This document shows positions 7,573-16,817 of a stretch of DNA of 64,000 nucleotides, in pieces. The stretch lies in the NCBI GenBank assembly GCA_965198795.1, contig OZ240674.1, forward strand, positions 2,976,001 through 3,040,000. The letters are read 5' to 3'. The stretch is from G965198795 sp965198795 (GTDB taxonomy: Bacteria > Pseudomonadota > Alphaproteobacteria > Rhodospirillales > Casp-alpha2). Made by a program: the position numbers and the translations under genes. Below the pieces are notes generated by a model. It made no database searches, had not been told where the DNA came from, and saw only the letters and a list, made by a program, of their open reading frames with translations. Position 1 is the stretch's first letter, and each line of letters opens with the position of its first letter.

Positions 7573-9786
7573 TCAACCCATATATCCGGCCATGTATCCG
7601 GGCATCCAGTCCTCGTTGGCCGCGCGAAGATCATCCAGCGCCACATCGAGCCATCCCGCGATCAGGAGACGGCGCCCGCCCGTCGTCCCCAGCGTCAAGG
7701 CCGGAATTTCCGCGTCACAGGCCGCGGCCGCCAGATCCGCCGGCCGCAGCGTTGTGATCACATAGCGCCCCTGATCCTCCCCATAGAGAAAACCATGCGC
7801 CGCCCGCCCGCCCGGGATCACCAGGTTTACGCCGATATCGCCCGCCAGCGCCATTTCGGCCAACGCGACCATCAGACCGCCGTCCGAAATATCATGACAG
7901 GCGCTCGCGATACCCGTTCCGATAAGACTTCGGACAAAATCACCGTTACGCCGTTCGGCGCGCAAATCAACCGGCGGCGGCGGTCCGTCCTCACGGCTTT
8001 CAATTTCACGAAGGTAAAGCGATTGACCGAGGTGTCCCCCGGTTTCGCCGATAACGACGACCGTTTCCATTTCGTGCTTGAAGGCGAGATCGGCCCGCTT
8101 GCTGGAGTCCTCGATCAATCCCAGTCCCCCGATCGTGGGGGTCGGCAAAATGGCCCGGCCGTTGGTTTCGTTATAAAGCGAGACATTACCCGAGACGACG
8201 GGGAAGTCCAACGCCGTACAGGCTTCGCGCATACCACCGACGCAGCCGACGAACTGGCCCATGACGCGCGGCCGTTCGGGGTTTCCGAAGTTCATGTTAT
8301 CGGTGACGGCCAGCGGCCTGGCGCCGACGGCGGTCAGGTTCCGCCACGCTTCGGCGACGGCTTGTTTGCCGCCCTCGTACGGGTCGGCGTAACAATAACG
8401 CGGCGTCGCGTCCGAGGTCATGGCCAGCGCCTTCTTCGTGCCGTGCACGCGAACCACACCAGCGTCGCCGCCGGGCCGTCCCACCGTGTCGCCCATGACC
8501 ATATGATCGTATTGTTCCCAAATCCAGCGCTTGGACGCCAGATCGGGGGTGGCCATCAGCCTCAGCAGCACCTCGCCCAGATCATCGGGGACATGAACCT
8601 CATCAGGGCGGATGGGCTTTTGAGCCGGCGTTTCCTCCCAAGGCCGGTCGTATTCGGGGGACGCCGACGCCAGCGGGTCGATGGGAAGGTCCGCGGCCAC
8701 CTCGCCCTTGTGACGCAGCACCATACGGCCGGTCGCGGTCAGCCTGCCGATCACCGCGAAATCCAGTTCCCATTTGCGGAAGATCGCCTCGGCCTCCGGC
8801 TCGCGGCCCGGTTTCAAGACCATCAACATGCGTTCCTGGCTTTCGGACAGCATCATTTCATAGGCCGTCATGCCGGTTTCCCGCTGGGGCACGAGATCAA
8901 GGTCAAGCTCGACCCCGACCCCCCCCTTGGACGCCATCTCAAACGACGACGACGTAAGCCCCGCCGCTCCCATGTCTTGAATGGCGACGATCATGTCCGT
9001 GTCCATCAACTCGAGACAGGCCTCGATCAGCAACTTTTCGGTGAACGGATCACCCACTTGAACGGTGGGGCGTTTCTCTTCCGAGTCCCCGGAGAACTCG
9101 GCGGACGCCATGGTCGCGCCGTGAATGCCGTCCCGGCCGGTTTTCGAACCCGCGTAGACGATGGGGTTCCCGGCGCCTGTCGCCGCCGAATAAAAAATCC
9201 TGTTGGCGTCCGCGAGCCCCACGGTCATGGCGTTAACCAGAATATTGCCGTTGTAGCTTTCGTGGAATCCGCACTCGCCCCCCACCGTCGGCACGCCGAC
9301 GCAGTTGCTGTAGCCGCCGATACCCGCGACGACGCCGGACACCAGGCGCCGCGTCCCCGGGTGGTCCGGGCTTCCGAAACGCAACGCGTTCATGTTTGCG
9401 ACGGGACGGGCCCCCATGGTGAAGACATCGCGCAAGATACCGCCGACGCCCGTCGCGGCGCCTTGATAGGGCTCGATGAAGCTTGGGTGGTTATGGCTTT
9501 CCATTTTGAAGATCGCGGCCTGACCATCGCCGATATCGACGACGCCCGCGTTCTCGCCCGGCCCGCAAATCACCTGAGGGCCTTCGACCGGCAAGGTTTT
9601 CAGCCATTTTTTCGAGGATTTGTAGGAGCAATGCTCCGACCACATGACTGAAAAAATTCCAAGTTCGGTCAGATTCGGCTCACGCCCCATGATCTCCAGC
9701 ACCTTGGCGTATTCCTCGTCGGACAAGCCGTGCTGAGCGATGATTTCGGGGGTGATGGCGGGGACGGAGGACACGGCGTCGGTCAT
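7573..9786 (-). CDS. purL: Phosphoribosylformylglycinamidine synthase subunit PurL
   Basis: A 737-residue protein of the small PurL type, which works with separate PurQ and PurS subunits to turn FGAR, ATP and glutamine-derived ammonia into FGAM in purine synthesis. Seen are the SEHCSYKSSKKWLK segment near residue 50, AIFKMESHNHPSFIEPYQGA in the ATP site, GCVGGMREACTALDFPVVSGN, and the C-terminal ACHDISDGGLMVALAEMAL. All three partner genes (purQ, purS, purC) lie just upstream on the same strand. Length and motifs are complete. Confidence 0.97.
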   Translation of the reverse strand: MTDAVSSVPAITPEIIAQHGLSDEEYAKVLEIMGREPNLTELGIFSVMWSEHCSYKSSKKWLKTLPVEGPQVICGPGENAGVVDIGDGQAAIFKMESHNHPSFIEPYQGAATGVGGILRDVFTMGARPVANMNALRFGSPDHPGTRRLVSGVVAGIGGYSNCVGVPTVGGECGFHESYNGNILVNAMTVGLADANRIFYSAATGAGNPIVYAGSKTGRDGIHGATMASAEFSGDSEEKRPTVQVGDPFTEKLLIEACLELMDTDMIVAIQDMGAAGLTSSSFEMASKGGVGVELDLDLVPQRETGMTAYEMMLSESQERMLMVLKPGREPEAEAIFRKWELDFAVIGRLTATGRMVLRHKGEVAADLPIDPLASASPEYDRPWEETPAQKPIRPDEVHVPDDLGEVLLRLMATPDLASKRWIWEQYDHMVMGDTVGRPGGDAGVVRVHGTKKALAMTSDATPRYCYADPYEGGKQAVAEAWRNLTAVGARPLAVTDNMNFGNPERPRVMGQFVGCVGGMREACTALDFPVVSGNVSLYNETNGRAILPTPTIGGLGLIEDSSKRADLAFKHEMETVVVIGETGGHLGQSLYLREIESREDGPPPPVDLRAERRNGDFVRSLIGTGIASACHDISDGGLMVALAEMALAGDIGVNLVIPGGRAAHGFLYGEDQGRYVITTLRPADLAAAACDAEIPALTLGTTGGRRLLIAGWLDVALDDLRAANEDWMPGYMAGYMG

Positions 9787-9839
9787 GGACGTCTAGATAG
9801 CAAAAAGCGGGCGCGGCGTAACGGGGATTCTCAAACGGA

Positions 9840-10529
9840 TCAAGCGACCCGCGCCACCAGTCCGTCGAAAACGGTACGTCCGTGTTCTCCGCCAAGCGCG
9901 GCGTCGGCCAGACGCTCGGGATGCGGCATCATCCCCATGACGTTGCCGGCTTCATTCAAGATGCCGGCGATATTGCGTTGAGAACCGTTAGGATTGGCTG
10001 TCCTGGTCGCCGCGCCCGCCTCGTCCACGTACCGGAATGCGATGCGCCCCTCACCCTCAAGGGCGTCCAGCGTCAACCGGTCGGCAAAATAGTTCCCGTC
10101 ATGATGGGCGATTGGAACGGTGATGATCTGGCCTTGCGCATAAAGGGAGGTGAACCGGCTGGACGCGTTGTCAACGCGAAGACGAACGTCCCGGCAGATG
10201 AACTTGAGATTCGCGTTCCGCATCAAGACGCCGGGCAGCAAACCCGTCTCGGTCAACATCTGAAATCCGTTGCAGATGCCCATGACCGGCACGCCGGCGT
10301 TGGCCCGCTCGATAACCGTTCTCATAACGGGCGAGGCCGCCGCCATGGAGCCGCACCGTAAATAATCGCCATAGGAAAAGCCGCCAGGCAGAACGATCAA
10401 GTCCACGCCGGGCAGATCCGCGTCCGCATGCCAATGCATCAAGGGCGCCTGGCCAATGCTTTGACGAAGGGCGACGGCGACGTCCCGGTCGCAATTGGAA
10501 CCGGGAAAGACGATCACGGCGGCGTGCAT
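9840..10529 (-). CDS. purQ: Phosphoribosylformylglycinamidine synthase subunit PurQ
   Basis: A glutaminase of about 229 residues that supplies ammonia to PurL. The start is taken at ATG 10529, because MHAAVIVFPGSNCDRD is the normal PurQ N-terminus and a GGAGG site precedes it; a longer frame reaches back to 10619. The nucleophile Cys lies in PVMGICNGFQMLTE, and the His/Glu of the class I amidotransferase triad lie in MMPHPERLAD. A perfect 20-bp tandem duplication just upstream doubles the ribosome site. Confidence 0.96.
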   Translation of the reverse strand: MHAAVIVFPGSNCDRDVAVALRQSIGQAPLMHWHADADLPGVDLIVLPGGFSYGDYLRCGSMAAASPVMRTVIERANAGVPVMGICNGFQMLTETGLLPGVLMRNANLKFICRDVRLRVDNASSRFTSLYAQGQIITVPIAHHDGNYFADRLTLDALEGEGRIAFRYVDEAGAATRTANPNGSQRNIAGILNEAGNVMGMMPHPERLADAALGGEHGRTVFDGLVARVA

Positions 10530-10530
10530 T

Positions 10531-10570
10531 CGGGGACCTCCAGTATTGGGCGGGGACCTCCAGTATTGGG
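10531..10570. repeat. 20-bp perfect tandem duplication upstream of purQ
   Basis: The unit CGGGGACCTCCAGTATTGGG occurs twice end to end. On the minus strand each copy carries a GGAGG site. The copy at 10531-10550 is correctly spaced for the purQ ATG; the second lies 20 bases further upstream. Confidence 0.9.
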
Positions 10571-10670
10571 CTGGGAAGGTGAGCCTGTTTACGCCGAAAC
10601 CGCCCCGGTGCCCAAACAAAAACCTTCGGATACAGGGAAACGCGCGATGGAGAATTGCCGCGGACGGCGT

Positions 10671-10916
10671 TCAGGCTTCGGTAATGTCCACCGAGTAATT
10701 CTCGATAACCGTATTGGCCAGCAGTTTACGGCACATGTCCTCGACCCGCTCCCTGGCCGCAGCCGGGTCCCCGTCCGTCAGGTCCAGTTCGATGAACTTG
10801 CCCTGGCGAACCTCATCGACGCCATCGAAGCCCAGGCATTGAAGCGCGTTCCGCACGGCCTTACCCTGCGGATCGAGAACGCCGTTTTTCAGCGTCACAT
10901 GAACACGCGCCTTCAT
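10671..10916 (-). CDS. purS: Phosphoribosylformylglycinamidine synthase subunit PurS
   Basis: An 81-residue protein with the PurS pattern: KARVHVTLKNGVLDPQGKAV at the N-terminus, ALQCLGFDGVDEVRQGKFIE in the middle and NTVIENYSVDI near the end. PurS bridges PurL and PurQ in the FGAM synthase complex. Its ATG overlaps the purC stop (ATGA at 10913-10916), so translation is coupled. A gap of about 140 bp separates it from purQ. Confidence 0.96.
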   Translation of the reverse strand: MKARVHVTLKNGVLDPQGKAVRNALQCLGFDGVDEVRQGKFIELDLTDGDPAAARERVEDMCRKLLANTVIENYSVDITEA

Positions 10917-11677
10917 TGAATGGTCTCCGACACCTGTGCGTCGCCCGGACCGCTCTCGGGCAAAATCCCCAAGCGGCGGGCCACTTCCTGATAGGCTTCC
11001 TCCACGTTGCCCAAATCCCGGCGGAAGCGGTCTTTATCCAACTTCTCGCCCGTGTCCACATCCCACAGGCGGCAACTGTCGGGACTGATTTCATCGGCCA
11101 GCACAATGCGCATCATGTCGCCTTCCCAAAGGCGCCCGAACTCCAGCTTGAAATCCACCAGTTTCAGACCAATGCCCATGAACAAGCCGGACATGTAATC
11201 GTTGACGCGCAGCGACATCTGCATGATCTCATCCATGTCCTGAGGCGTCGCCCAGCCGAACGCGGTAATGTGCTCCTCGGCGACCAGCGGATCCCCCAGT
11301 TCGTCGTTTTTGTAGCAGAATTCAACGATGGAGCGCGGCAAGGCGGCGCCCTCTTCCATGTTGAAACGCTTGGCGAAGGTGCCGGCGGAGACGTTACGGA
11401 CAATAATTTCAACCGGGATAATCTCCACGGAGCGGACCAGTTGTTCGCGCATGTTCAAGCGGCGGATGAAGTGAGTGGGCACTCCCATTTCCCCCAGGCG
11501 CACCATAAGGAATTCGGAAATCCGATTGTTCAGAACCCCCTTGCCCGTGATGACGCCCTTCTTCTGATTGTTGAACGCGGTCGCGTCGTCTTTGAAATAT
11601 TGAACGATGGTGCCGGGCTCCGGTCCTTCGAACAGAACCTTCGCCTTGCCCTCGTAAATCTGTCTGCGTCTGGCCAT
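10913..11677 (-). CDS. purC: Phosphoribosylaminoimidazolesuccinocarboxamide synthase
   Basis: A 254-residue SAICAR synthetase when started at ATG 11677 (MARRRQIYEGKAKVLFEG), the usual N-terminus; the frame extends further upstream but that part resembles nothing. It joins aspartate to CAIR with ATP in purine synthesis. Seen are the KAKVLFEG ATP-binding lysine region, the IPVEIIVRNVSAGTFAKRFN segment and VDFKLEFGR followed by LADEISPDSCRLWD. It leads the minus-strand run purC-purS-purQ-purL. Confidence 0.96.
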   Translation of the reverse strand: MARRRQIYEGKAKVLFEGPEPGTIVQYFKDDATAFNNQKKGVITGKGVLNNRISEFLMVRLGEMGVPTHFIRRLNMREQLVRSVEIIPVEIIVRNVSAGTFAKRFNMEEGAALPRSIVEFCYKNDELGDPLVAEEHITAFGWATPQDMDEIMQMSLRVNDYMSGLFMGIGLKLVDFKLEFGRLWEGDMMRIVLADEISPDSCRLWDVDTGEKLDKDRFRRDLGNVEEAYQEVARRLGILPESGPGDAQVSETIQ

Positions 11678-11789
11678 CGGGGAAAAACCTGCCGGAGGCG
11701 CCGATCCCGTCTGAACGGGGCTTGAAGGCGCCAAAGCCGCATCATATAGCAGCGATGCGATGTTGGGACAATTGCGTTCGTCAGACGAT

Positions 11790-12581
11790 TTATTCCGCCG
11801 CGCCAAGGTCCGCCGGCGCCGGGCGGGAAGCGAGAGAGACCGCGCCAAACGGCGCCTCGCCGGGGAAGCCCGGCGAGAATAGCCACTTGGGCGGTTTTGC
11901 CGGGAACCGGGGTTTCGGCAACGCCAGGAACGACGTGCAGACGGTCTGGAACCCGGAGTCCGTGCGAATCGCCATCGCGTCGCGGTCTCCGCCTTCCGCT
12001 TCATGGTCCGTGCGAGACACCAGACCGGCCCAGGCGTCCCAGTTCTCAAGCCCGGGGTCCGGCGCTTCGGCGTTCTCGAATAGAGGGAGGTAACGCCGGG
12101 CGCGCAGGCTGTCCTCGGTCGCGTTGACGCCTCGCGCCGTGATCATGGAGACGCCTTCTTCCAACGCGTGGCGGTGAACCGGACCCGCGCCCCTGGAAAT
12201 CAAACAGAACCCGTCATTGGCGTCCGCGATCACCAGATTGAACCCGCGATACGCCGTCCCGTCGAGATGCGTGAGCGCCTCGGCGGCGGCGGCGGCCTCC
12301 GCGTGATCCAGCGCCTCCAGCGGCAACTCGCCACGCGACCGTTTATCTTTCGCGGGGCCAAGACTGCCGGGGCGGTTCAAGACGCCGGCGACCACGCCGT
12401 CATCGTTCATGCCGAACCAGGTTCCCCCGGCCAACCCGTCGCGTCCCGCGACCACATGCGGGCGGTCTTTCCAATGCCGGGCGGGCGCGGCCCACGGGCG
12501 GCCATGCATCTCATCACGGTTGGCGGCGGCGATGACCGGCCAATCGGAGCCCGGACGGCGAAGAACGACAAATGTGCACAT
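11790..12581 (-). CDS. NRDE family (TANGO2-like) protein
   Basis: A 263-residue protein when started at ATG 12581, giving MCTFVVLRRPGSDWPVIAAA followed by NRDE, the motif that names the family. Cys2 next to the start is the conserved residue of TANGO2-type proteins. Later conserved parts are the GGTWFGMND segment and GVLNR. The family resembles Ntn hydrolases in fold; its role in bacteria is unclear, though eukaryotic TANGO2 is linked to lipid or haem handling. It is divergent from the DUF1476 gene, 124 bp apart. Confidence 0.85.
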   Translation of the reverse strand: MCTFVVLRRPGSDWPVIAAANRDEMHGRPWAAPARHWKDRPHVVAGRDGLAGGTWFGMNDDGVVAGVLNRPGSLGPAKDKRSRGELPLEALDHAEAAAAAEALTHLDGTAYRGFNLVIADANDGFCLISRGAGPVHRHALEEGVSMITARGVNATEDSLRARRYLPLFENAEAPDPGLENWDAWAGLVSRTDHEAEGGDRDAMAIRTDSGFQTVCTSFLALPKPRFPAKPPKWLFSPGFPGEAPFGAVSLASRPAPADLGAAE

Positions 12582-12705
12582 GCCGCCTGGATATACCCTA
12601 AACCGGTGAAACACCAGAACGGACGGTTGTTTGATGGGTCGCGGAAGCGTAAATATTCCGCGAGGCTGGTTTGAGTTGCGGATCGGGCTATTCACGGAGA
12701 ACGCC

Positions 12706-13029
12706 ATGAACGACGCATTTGATGATCGCGAAAAGGGCTATGAGGCCAAATTCGCCTTGGACGAACAACAGCGCTTCAAGGCGGAAAGCCGCCGCAACAA
12801 ACTCATGGGGCTTTGGCTCGCCGAAGCCTTTGGATTGAGCGGCTCGGATGCGGAAGCTTACGCCAAGGAGGTCGTCATGGCGGACTTTGACGAGCCCGGC
12901 GTCGAGGACGTCATCCGTAAGATCATGACCGATATCCAAAAGAACGGCGCTTCCATCACCGAAGCGGACGTTCGCGCCAAGATGGATGAATTGATGAGCG
13001 CCGCCGCCGAGCAGATTAAAGGCGAGTGA
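12706..13029 (+). CDS. DUF1476 protein, zeta-type F1 ATPase inhibitor
   Basis: A 107-residue, mostly helical protein. The start is set at ATG 12706 (MNDAFDDREKGYEAKFALDE) with GGAG nine bases before it. The sequence FDDREKGYEAKFALDEEL-like N-terminus and GLWLAEAFGL match DUF1476 proteins, which include the zeta subunit that blocks ATP hydrolysis by F1FO ATPase in Paracoccus and relatives. The family is nearly confined to Alphaproteobacteria, which helps place the organism. It is convergent with purB, three bases away. Confidence 0.88.
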   Translation: MNDAFDDREKGYEAKFALDEQQRFKAESRRNKLMGLWLAEAFGLSGSDAEAYAKEVVMADFDEPGVEDVIRKIMTDIQKNGASITEADVRAKMDELMSAAAEQIKGE

Positions 13030-13032
13030 GCC

Positions 13033-14343
13033 CTAGTCTTCGAACACCCGCTTGAAGATCGTCTCCACGTGCCTGGTATGGTGCGCCATATCGAAAATCT
13101 CCTCGATCTCGGCGCCGGACAGCCTCGCCGCCACGTCCGCGTCTTCCATCAGACAGGTTTTGAAATCCGCGCCCTCGTCCCAGACCTTCATGGCGTTGCG
13201 CTGAACATAGACATAGGAATCCTCACGGCTGACGCCCGCCTGGGTCAGGGCCAGGAGAACGCGGCCGGAGAATACCAGGCCGCCCAGGCGTTCCATGTTG
13301 GCGGCCATGTTCGCCGGGCAGACGATCAGCTTTTCAATCGTGCCGGCTAGGCGATGGAGAGCGAAATCCAGCGTCACGGTCGCATCGGGGAAGATGGTCC
13401 GCTCAACGCTGGAGTGCGAAATATCACGCTCATGCCAGAGCGCGATGTTTTCCATGGCTGGCGCCACATAGCCCCGGACCACCCGCGCGAGACCGGTCAG
13501 ATTCTCGGTCAGGATCGGGTTCTTTTTGTGCGGCATGGCGGACGAGCCCTTCTGGCCCGGCGCGAAATATTCCTGAACCTCGCGCACTTCCGTCCGTTGA
13601 TTGTGGCGGATTTCGGTGGCGGCGTTCTCGATGGAACCCGCAATCACGCCCAGGACGGCCATATAGGCCGCATGCCGGTCGCGGGGAATGACCTGGGTGG
13701 AGACCGGCTCGACGGCAAGACCCATTTCCCTCGCGACGTGTTCCTCAACGCTGGGATCAATGTTGGCGAATGTGCCCACCGCGCCCGAGATGGCGCAGGT
13801 CGCGACGCCGTCGCGGGCGGCGGTCAGGCGGTCCCGGTTTCGTTTGAATTCGGCGTAAAAGCGCGCGAGTTTCAGGCCAAAGGTGACGGGTTCCGCGTGA
13901 ACGCCGTGGCTGCGGCCCATCACCGGCGTCAGCTTGTGTTCATAGGCCCGTGTCTTGCAGGCTTCCATCACCCGCTCCAGCCCCTCGATCAAGACATTCG
14001 CCGCCTGTTTGGCTTGAACGGCCAGACAGGTGTCCAGCACATCCGACGATGTCATGCCTTGGTGGACGAAACGCGCGGCGGGGCCGACGACTTCCGCCAA
14101 TTCAGTCGTAAAGGCGATCACGTCGTGCTTGGTTTCTAACTCGATCTCGTTAATCCGGGCGATCCGCGCATCCGTGTACGGCACGGCTCCCTTGGCCCGG
14201 ATTTCCCTGGCGGCGTCCTCGGGGATCACGCCCAGTCTGGCCTGCGCGTCGCAGGCGTGGGCCTCGATCTCGAACCAGATCCGGAACTTGTTCGCCGGTT
14301 CCCAGATGGCGGTCATGGCGGGACGGGAATAGCGCGGAATCAT
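13033..14343 (-). CDS. purB: Adenylosuccinate lyase
   Basis: A 436-residue fumarase/aspartase superfamily lyase that makes AMP from adenylosuccinate and AICAR from SAICAR. Seen are RFVHQGMTSSDVLDTCLAVQ (conserved region 1), GRSHGVHAEPVTFGLKLARF with the catalytic His, and the signature KGSSAMPHKKNPILTENLTG near residue 265. It begins MIPRYSRPAMTAIWEP, typical of the bacterial short form. It lies near purC, purS, purQ and purL but is separated from them by two unrelated genes. Confidence 0.97.
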   Translation of the reverse strand: MIPRYSRPAMTAIWEPANKFRIWFEIEAHACDAQARLGVIPEDAAREIRAKGAVPYTDARIARINEIELETKHDVIAFTTELAEVVGPAARFVHQGMTSSDVLDTCLAVQAKQAANVLIEGLERVMEACKTRAYEHKLTPVMGRSHGVHAEPVTFGLKLARFYAEFKRNRDRLTAARDGVATCAISGAVGTFANIDPSVEEHVAREMGLAVEPVSTQVIPRDRHAAYMAVLGVIAGSIENAATEIRHNQRTEVREVQEYFAPGQKGSSAMPHKKNPILTENLTGLARVVRGYVAPAMENIALWHERDISHSSVERTIFPDATVTLDFALHRLAGTIEKLIVCPANMAANMERLGGLVFSGRVLLALTQAGVSREDSYVYVQRNAMKVWDEGADFKTCLMEDADVAARLSGAEIEEIFDMAHHTRHVETIFKRVFED

Positions 14344-14435
14344 GGCGGCGCCTCGAAACGTGTGATATGGAAAGACGGGAGATGAAAGAGCCGTTTATCT
14401 AATGGCTTGTCCCGCATAAGGAAAGGATTTCATCG

Positions 14436-15452
14436 GTGGATGGCCTGAACACCGGCGCCGGGCTGCCGGTCATCCCGCTGATTGACGCGGGGAAAGGCGG
14501 TCCGCTCGCCGTCGCGGAAGCCCGTCCCGACGGCCTGCGCCGCCTGATCGACTGTGGCCGGCGGCGGTATGGGAAAGCGGCCCTGAAACTGGGCGACGCC
14601 CTGACCCGGCGCTGGCTGGCGCGCGCGGCGACCCCTTACGCGGACGATCTCCACGCCATGGCGTCGCGCGGACGGACGCCCGGCGTTTATATGCTGAACC
14701 TGTCTTACGAATGGACTTGCACGACATCCGTCGGCCCGCCGCCGTCCGGGCGGGGGAACCGGATGCTGAGAACGCTCGACTGGCCGTTATCGGGTTTGGG
14801 CGCGGAGGTGGTCGTCGCGCGCCACGACGGCCCGGCGGGCGGGTGGTATGACGTCACGTGGCCGGGCGCCGTCGGCGCCGTCACCGCCATGGCGCCGGGA
14901 CGCTTTTCTGCGGCCATCAACCAACCGCCGTTCAGAAAGCGCACCAAAAGCTGCTGGATGGATTGGGCGCTGGAACGCGGGCGGGTCTGGAAAATGACGC
15001 ATATGCCGCCGGTCCACCTGCTGCGCCATATCTTCGAGGTATGTGAAACCTTCGAAGACGCCAGGCGGATGCTGACCGGCGTCCCCATCGCCATGCCCGC
15101 TTTCTTCGTCCTTTCCGGCGCGAAACCGGGCGAGGGAGCCGTCATCGAGCGAACCGAGGATGAGGCGTTCGCGCGCGACGGCGGCGACGTCACTATCTCC
15201 AATCACTGGATGGCGGCCCCGTTCGAAGGACGGCTCCGCGGCCTCGACAGTCCCGGCCGGTTCAACCTGATGGAACAAGTGAAATCCAGGAGCGAAGACG
15301 GGTTTGACTGGGTCATTCCGCCCATCCTGAACAAGACGACGCGCTTGGCCGTGGTCGCAAACTCGGGCGCGGGCGTTCTGAGGGTGCGCGGCTATGAAGA
15401 CGAGACGCCCGCGACGGAAGATTTCTGCCTTCAGGCGCGTCAGGCGGCTTAA
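14436..15452 (+). CDS. Ntn-hydrolase-fold amidase (acid ceramidase/C45-like)
   Basis: A 338-residue protein started at GTG 14436 with AAGGA upstream. The central stretch NLSYEWTCTTSVGPPPSGRG followed by LRTLDWPL resembles the autoprocessing Cys and 'R-x-x-D-W' region of choloylglycine hydrolase, acid ceramidase and C45-type acyltransferases, which cleave amide bonds using an N-terminal Cys. The later AINQPPFRKRT, ILNKTTRLAVV and STEDEAF-like parts fit the same fold. The substrate is unknown. It is divergent from purB (92 bp) and converges on an MFS gene, overlapping it by four bases. Confidence 0.6.
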   Translation: MDGLNTGAGLPVIPLIDAGKGGPLAVAEARPDGLRRLIDCGRRRYGKAALKLGDALTRRWLARAATPYADDLHAMASRGRTPGVYMLNLSYEWTCTTSVGPPPSGRGNRMLRTLDWPLSGLGAEVVVARHDGPAGGWYDVTWPGAVGAVTAMAPGRFSAAINQPPFRKRTKSCWMDWALERGRVWKMTHMPPVHLLRHIFEVCETFEDARRMLTGVPIAMPAFFVLSGAKPGEGAVIERTEDEAFARDGGDVTISNHWMAAPFEGRLRGLDSPGRFNLMEQVKSRSEDGFDWVIPPILNKTTRLAVVANSGAGVLRVRGYEDETPATEDFCLQARQAA

Positions 15453-16660
15453 GCGCGCTCTTTCGGGGGACGCAGCAGAAAATACCAGACAATTCCTAGA
15501 ATCTCCAGAATACCGAGACCGGTAAAGGCCGTGCGATAGCCTTCCGGCGCGAATCCGGTTCCCAGTCCCGGTGAATAAAACTCGATCACCACGCCAATTC
15601 CCCATTGAGCGATGAACGCGCCGAGGAAGACCAGCACATTGAAGCTTGTGACGACCCTTCCCGTCATCTCCGCCGGGAACGCGGCGGACGCGACCGCATA
15701 GGGCAAAATGCCGAAAGCTCCCAGAAATCCGAAAACCACCCAGGCGTATGGAAAATCGCTCAACAAACCGAGTGAGATGACGATCAAGACCGCCGCGAAC
15801 GCTCCAACGCCCAGGTGGGCGACGCCCATGGCGGAGACGCCGACACGGCCAAACGCGTTACTGACGAAACCGGTGGACAAAAACCCCATGGTCATCGCCG
15901 CGGCGACCGCCGTCAGGACCGCCGCCGCGTCGCCGCGCTCAAGGCCGCCGACGTCGCGAAGATAGGGACCGATCCAGAGTGACTGAACGCCCAGGAACGT
16001 CGCTTGCGCCAGAACCGTCACCGGAGCCAGGCGCCAGAACAAGCGCGACTTGAAGACGCTGATCGTACCCTTGACCGCCTGGCCGAGCGGTTCCGGTTCG
16101 CCCCGAATCCCCGCCTTGGGCACCATGATCCAGATCGTAACCGAGGCCGCGGCGGCGATCCCGGCCAGAATAAGGAACACGCCCCGCCAGTCGGTGAAAC
16201 CCAGGGCGAACTCGATGGGCGCCGTGCCGCCCAGCGCGCCGAGACCGCCCGCCGCCATCTGCAAGCCCGTCACCATGGGGAGTTTCCCGGGCGGAAAGAA
16301 ATGCCGGAACGCCGTGAAGGACGCCATCAAAGCCGCCGAGGAGCCCAACCCTATCAGCGCCCGCGCCGCGCCGAGTTGGCCCAGATCCTCAGCCATGCCG
16401 AACCAGACGGCCCCCGCGCCCGCAACCATCAGAAGACAACTGTCCACGCGCCTGGGGCCATAGCGATCGAGCAGAACGCCCAACGGCAACTGAAAAGCGG
16501 CGAAAGCGAAGAAATAAAGGCTGGTGAGCAGGCCCAGATCGGCGGCGCTCAAACCCAATTCCGCGCTCAGATCCGGCGCGATCACCGCGTTCACGGTGCG
16601 CAACAGATAGCTCATCAGATAGCCGAACGCGAACGGCAGAATGACGGCGGCGGCGGTCAT
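15449..16660 (-). CDS. MFS transporter
   Basis: A 403-residue membrane protein with about 12 hydrophobic segments. LPLGVLLDRYGPRRVDSCLL is the loop 2-3 major facilitator motif (G-x-x-x-D-R-x-G-x-R). The C-terminus ends in LLRPPKERA. The opening MTAAAVILPFAFGYLMSYLLRTVNAV is typical of nitrate/oxalate-like MFS carriers, but the substrate is not predictable. It overlaps the amidase gene stop by four bases in convergent order. Confidence 0.88.
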   Translation of the reverse strand: MTAAAVILPFAFGYLMSYLLRTVNAVIAPDLSAELGLSAADLGLLTSLYFFAFAAFQLPLGVLLDRYGPRRVDSCLLMVAGAGAVWFGMAEDLGQLGAARALIGLGSSAALMASFTAFRHFFPPGKLPMVTGLQMAAGGLGALGGTAPIEFALGFTDWRGVFLILAGIAAAASVTIWIMVPKAGIRGEPEPLGQAVKGTISVFKSRLFWRLAPVTVLAQATFLGVQSLWIGPYLRDVGGLERGDAAAVLTAVAAAMTMGFLSTGFVSNAFGRVGVSAMGVAHLGVGAFAAVLIVISLGLLSDFPYAWVVFGFLGAFGILPYAVASAAFPAEMTGRVVTSFNVLVFLGAFIAQWGIGVVIEFYSPGLGTGFAPEGYRTAFTGLGILEILGIVWYFLLRPPKERA

Positions 16661-16817
16661 CAGGGGATTAACCTCGCATGTCGATTGGGCATGTTGGTTG
16701 GCGGGCAGGGCTTTCTATAAGGCCGCGCCGGGTAACGCAATTAAAAGCGCGCGCCGCTCTTCCAAGCGGCGCTTTCCTCATTTACATAGAGGTAACGAGC
16801 TTAAACTGGGACGCGCC

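Noticed and set aside
7240..9651. A very long open frame on the plus strand opposite purL
   Set aside because: It is the antisense of a well-conserved purL in a high-GC genome, has no recognisable domain and is rich in Arg, Gly and His, as expected of such shadows.
16751..16775. GCGCCGCT/AGCGGCGC hairpin upstream of the DUF2062 gene
   Set aside because: A perfect 8-bp stem but only three T's after it and placed between divergent starts; too weak to call a terminator.
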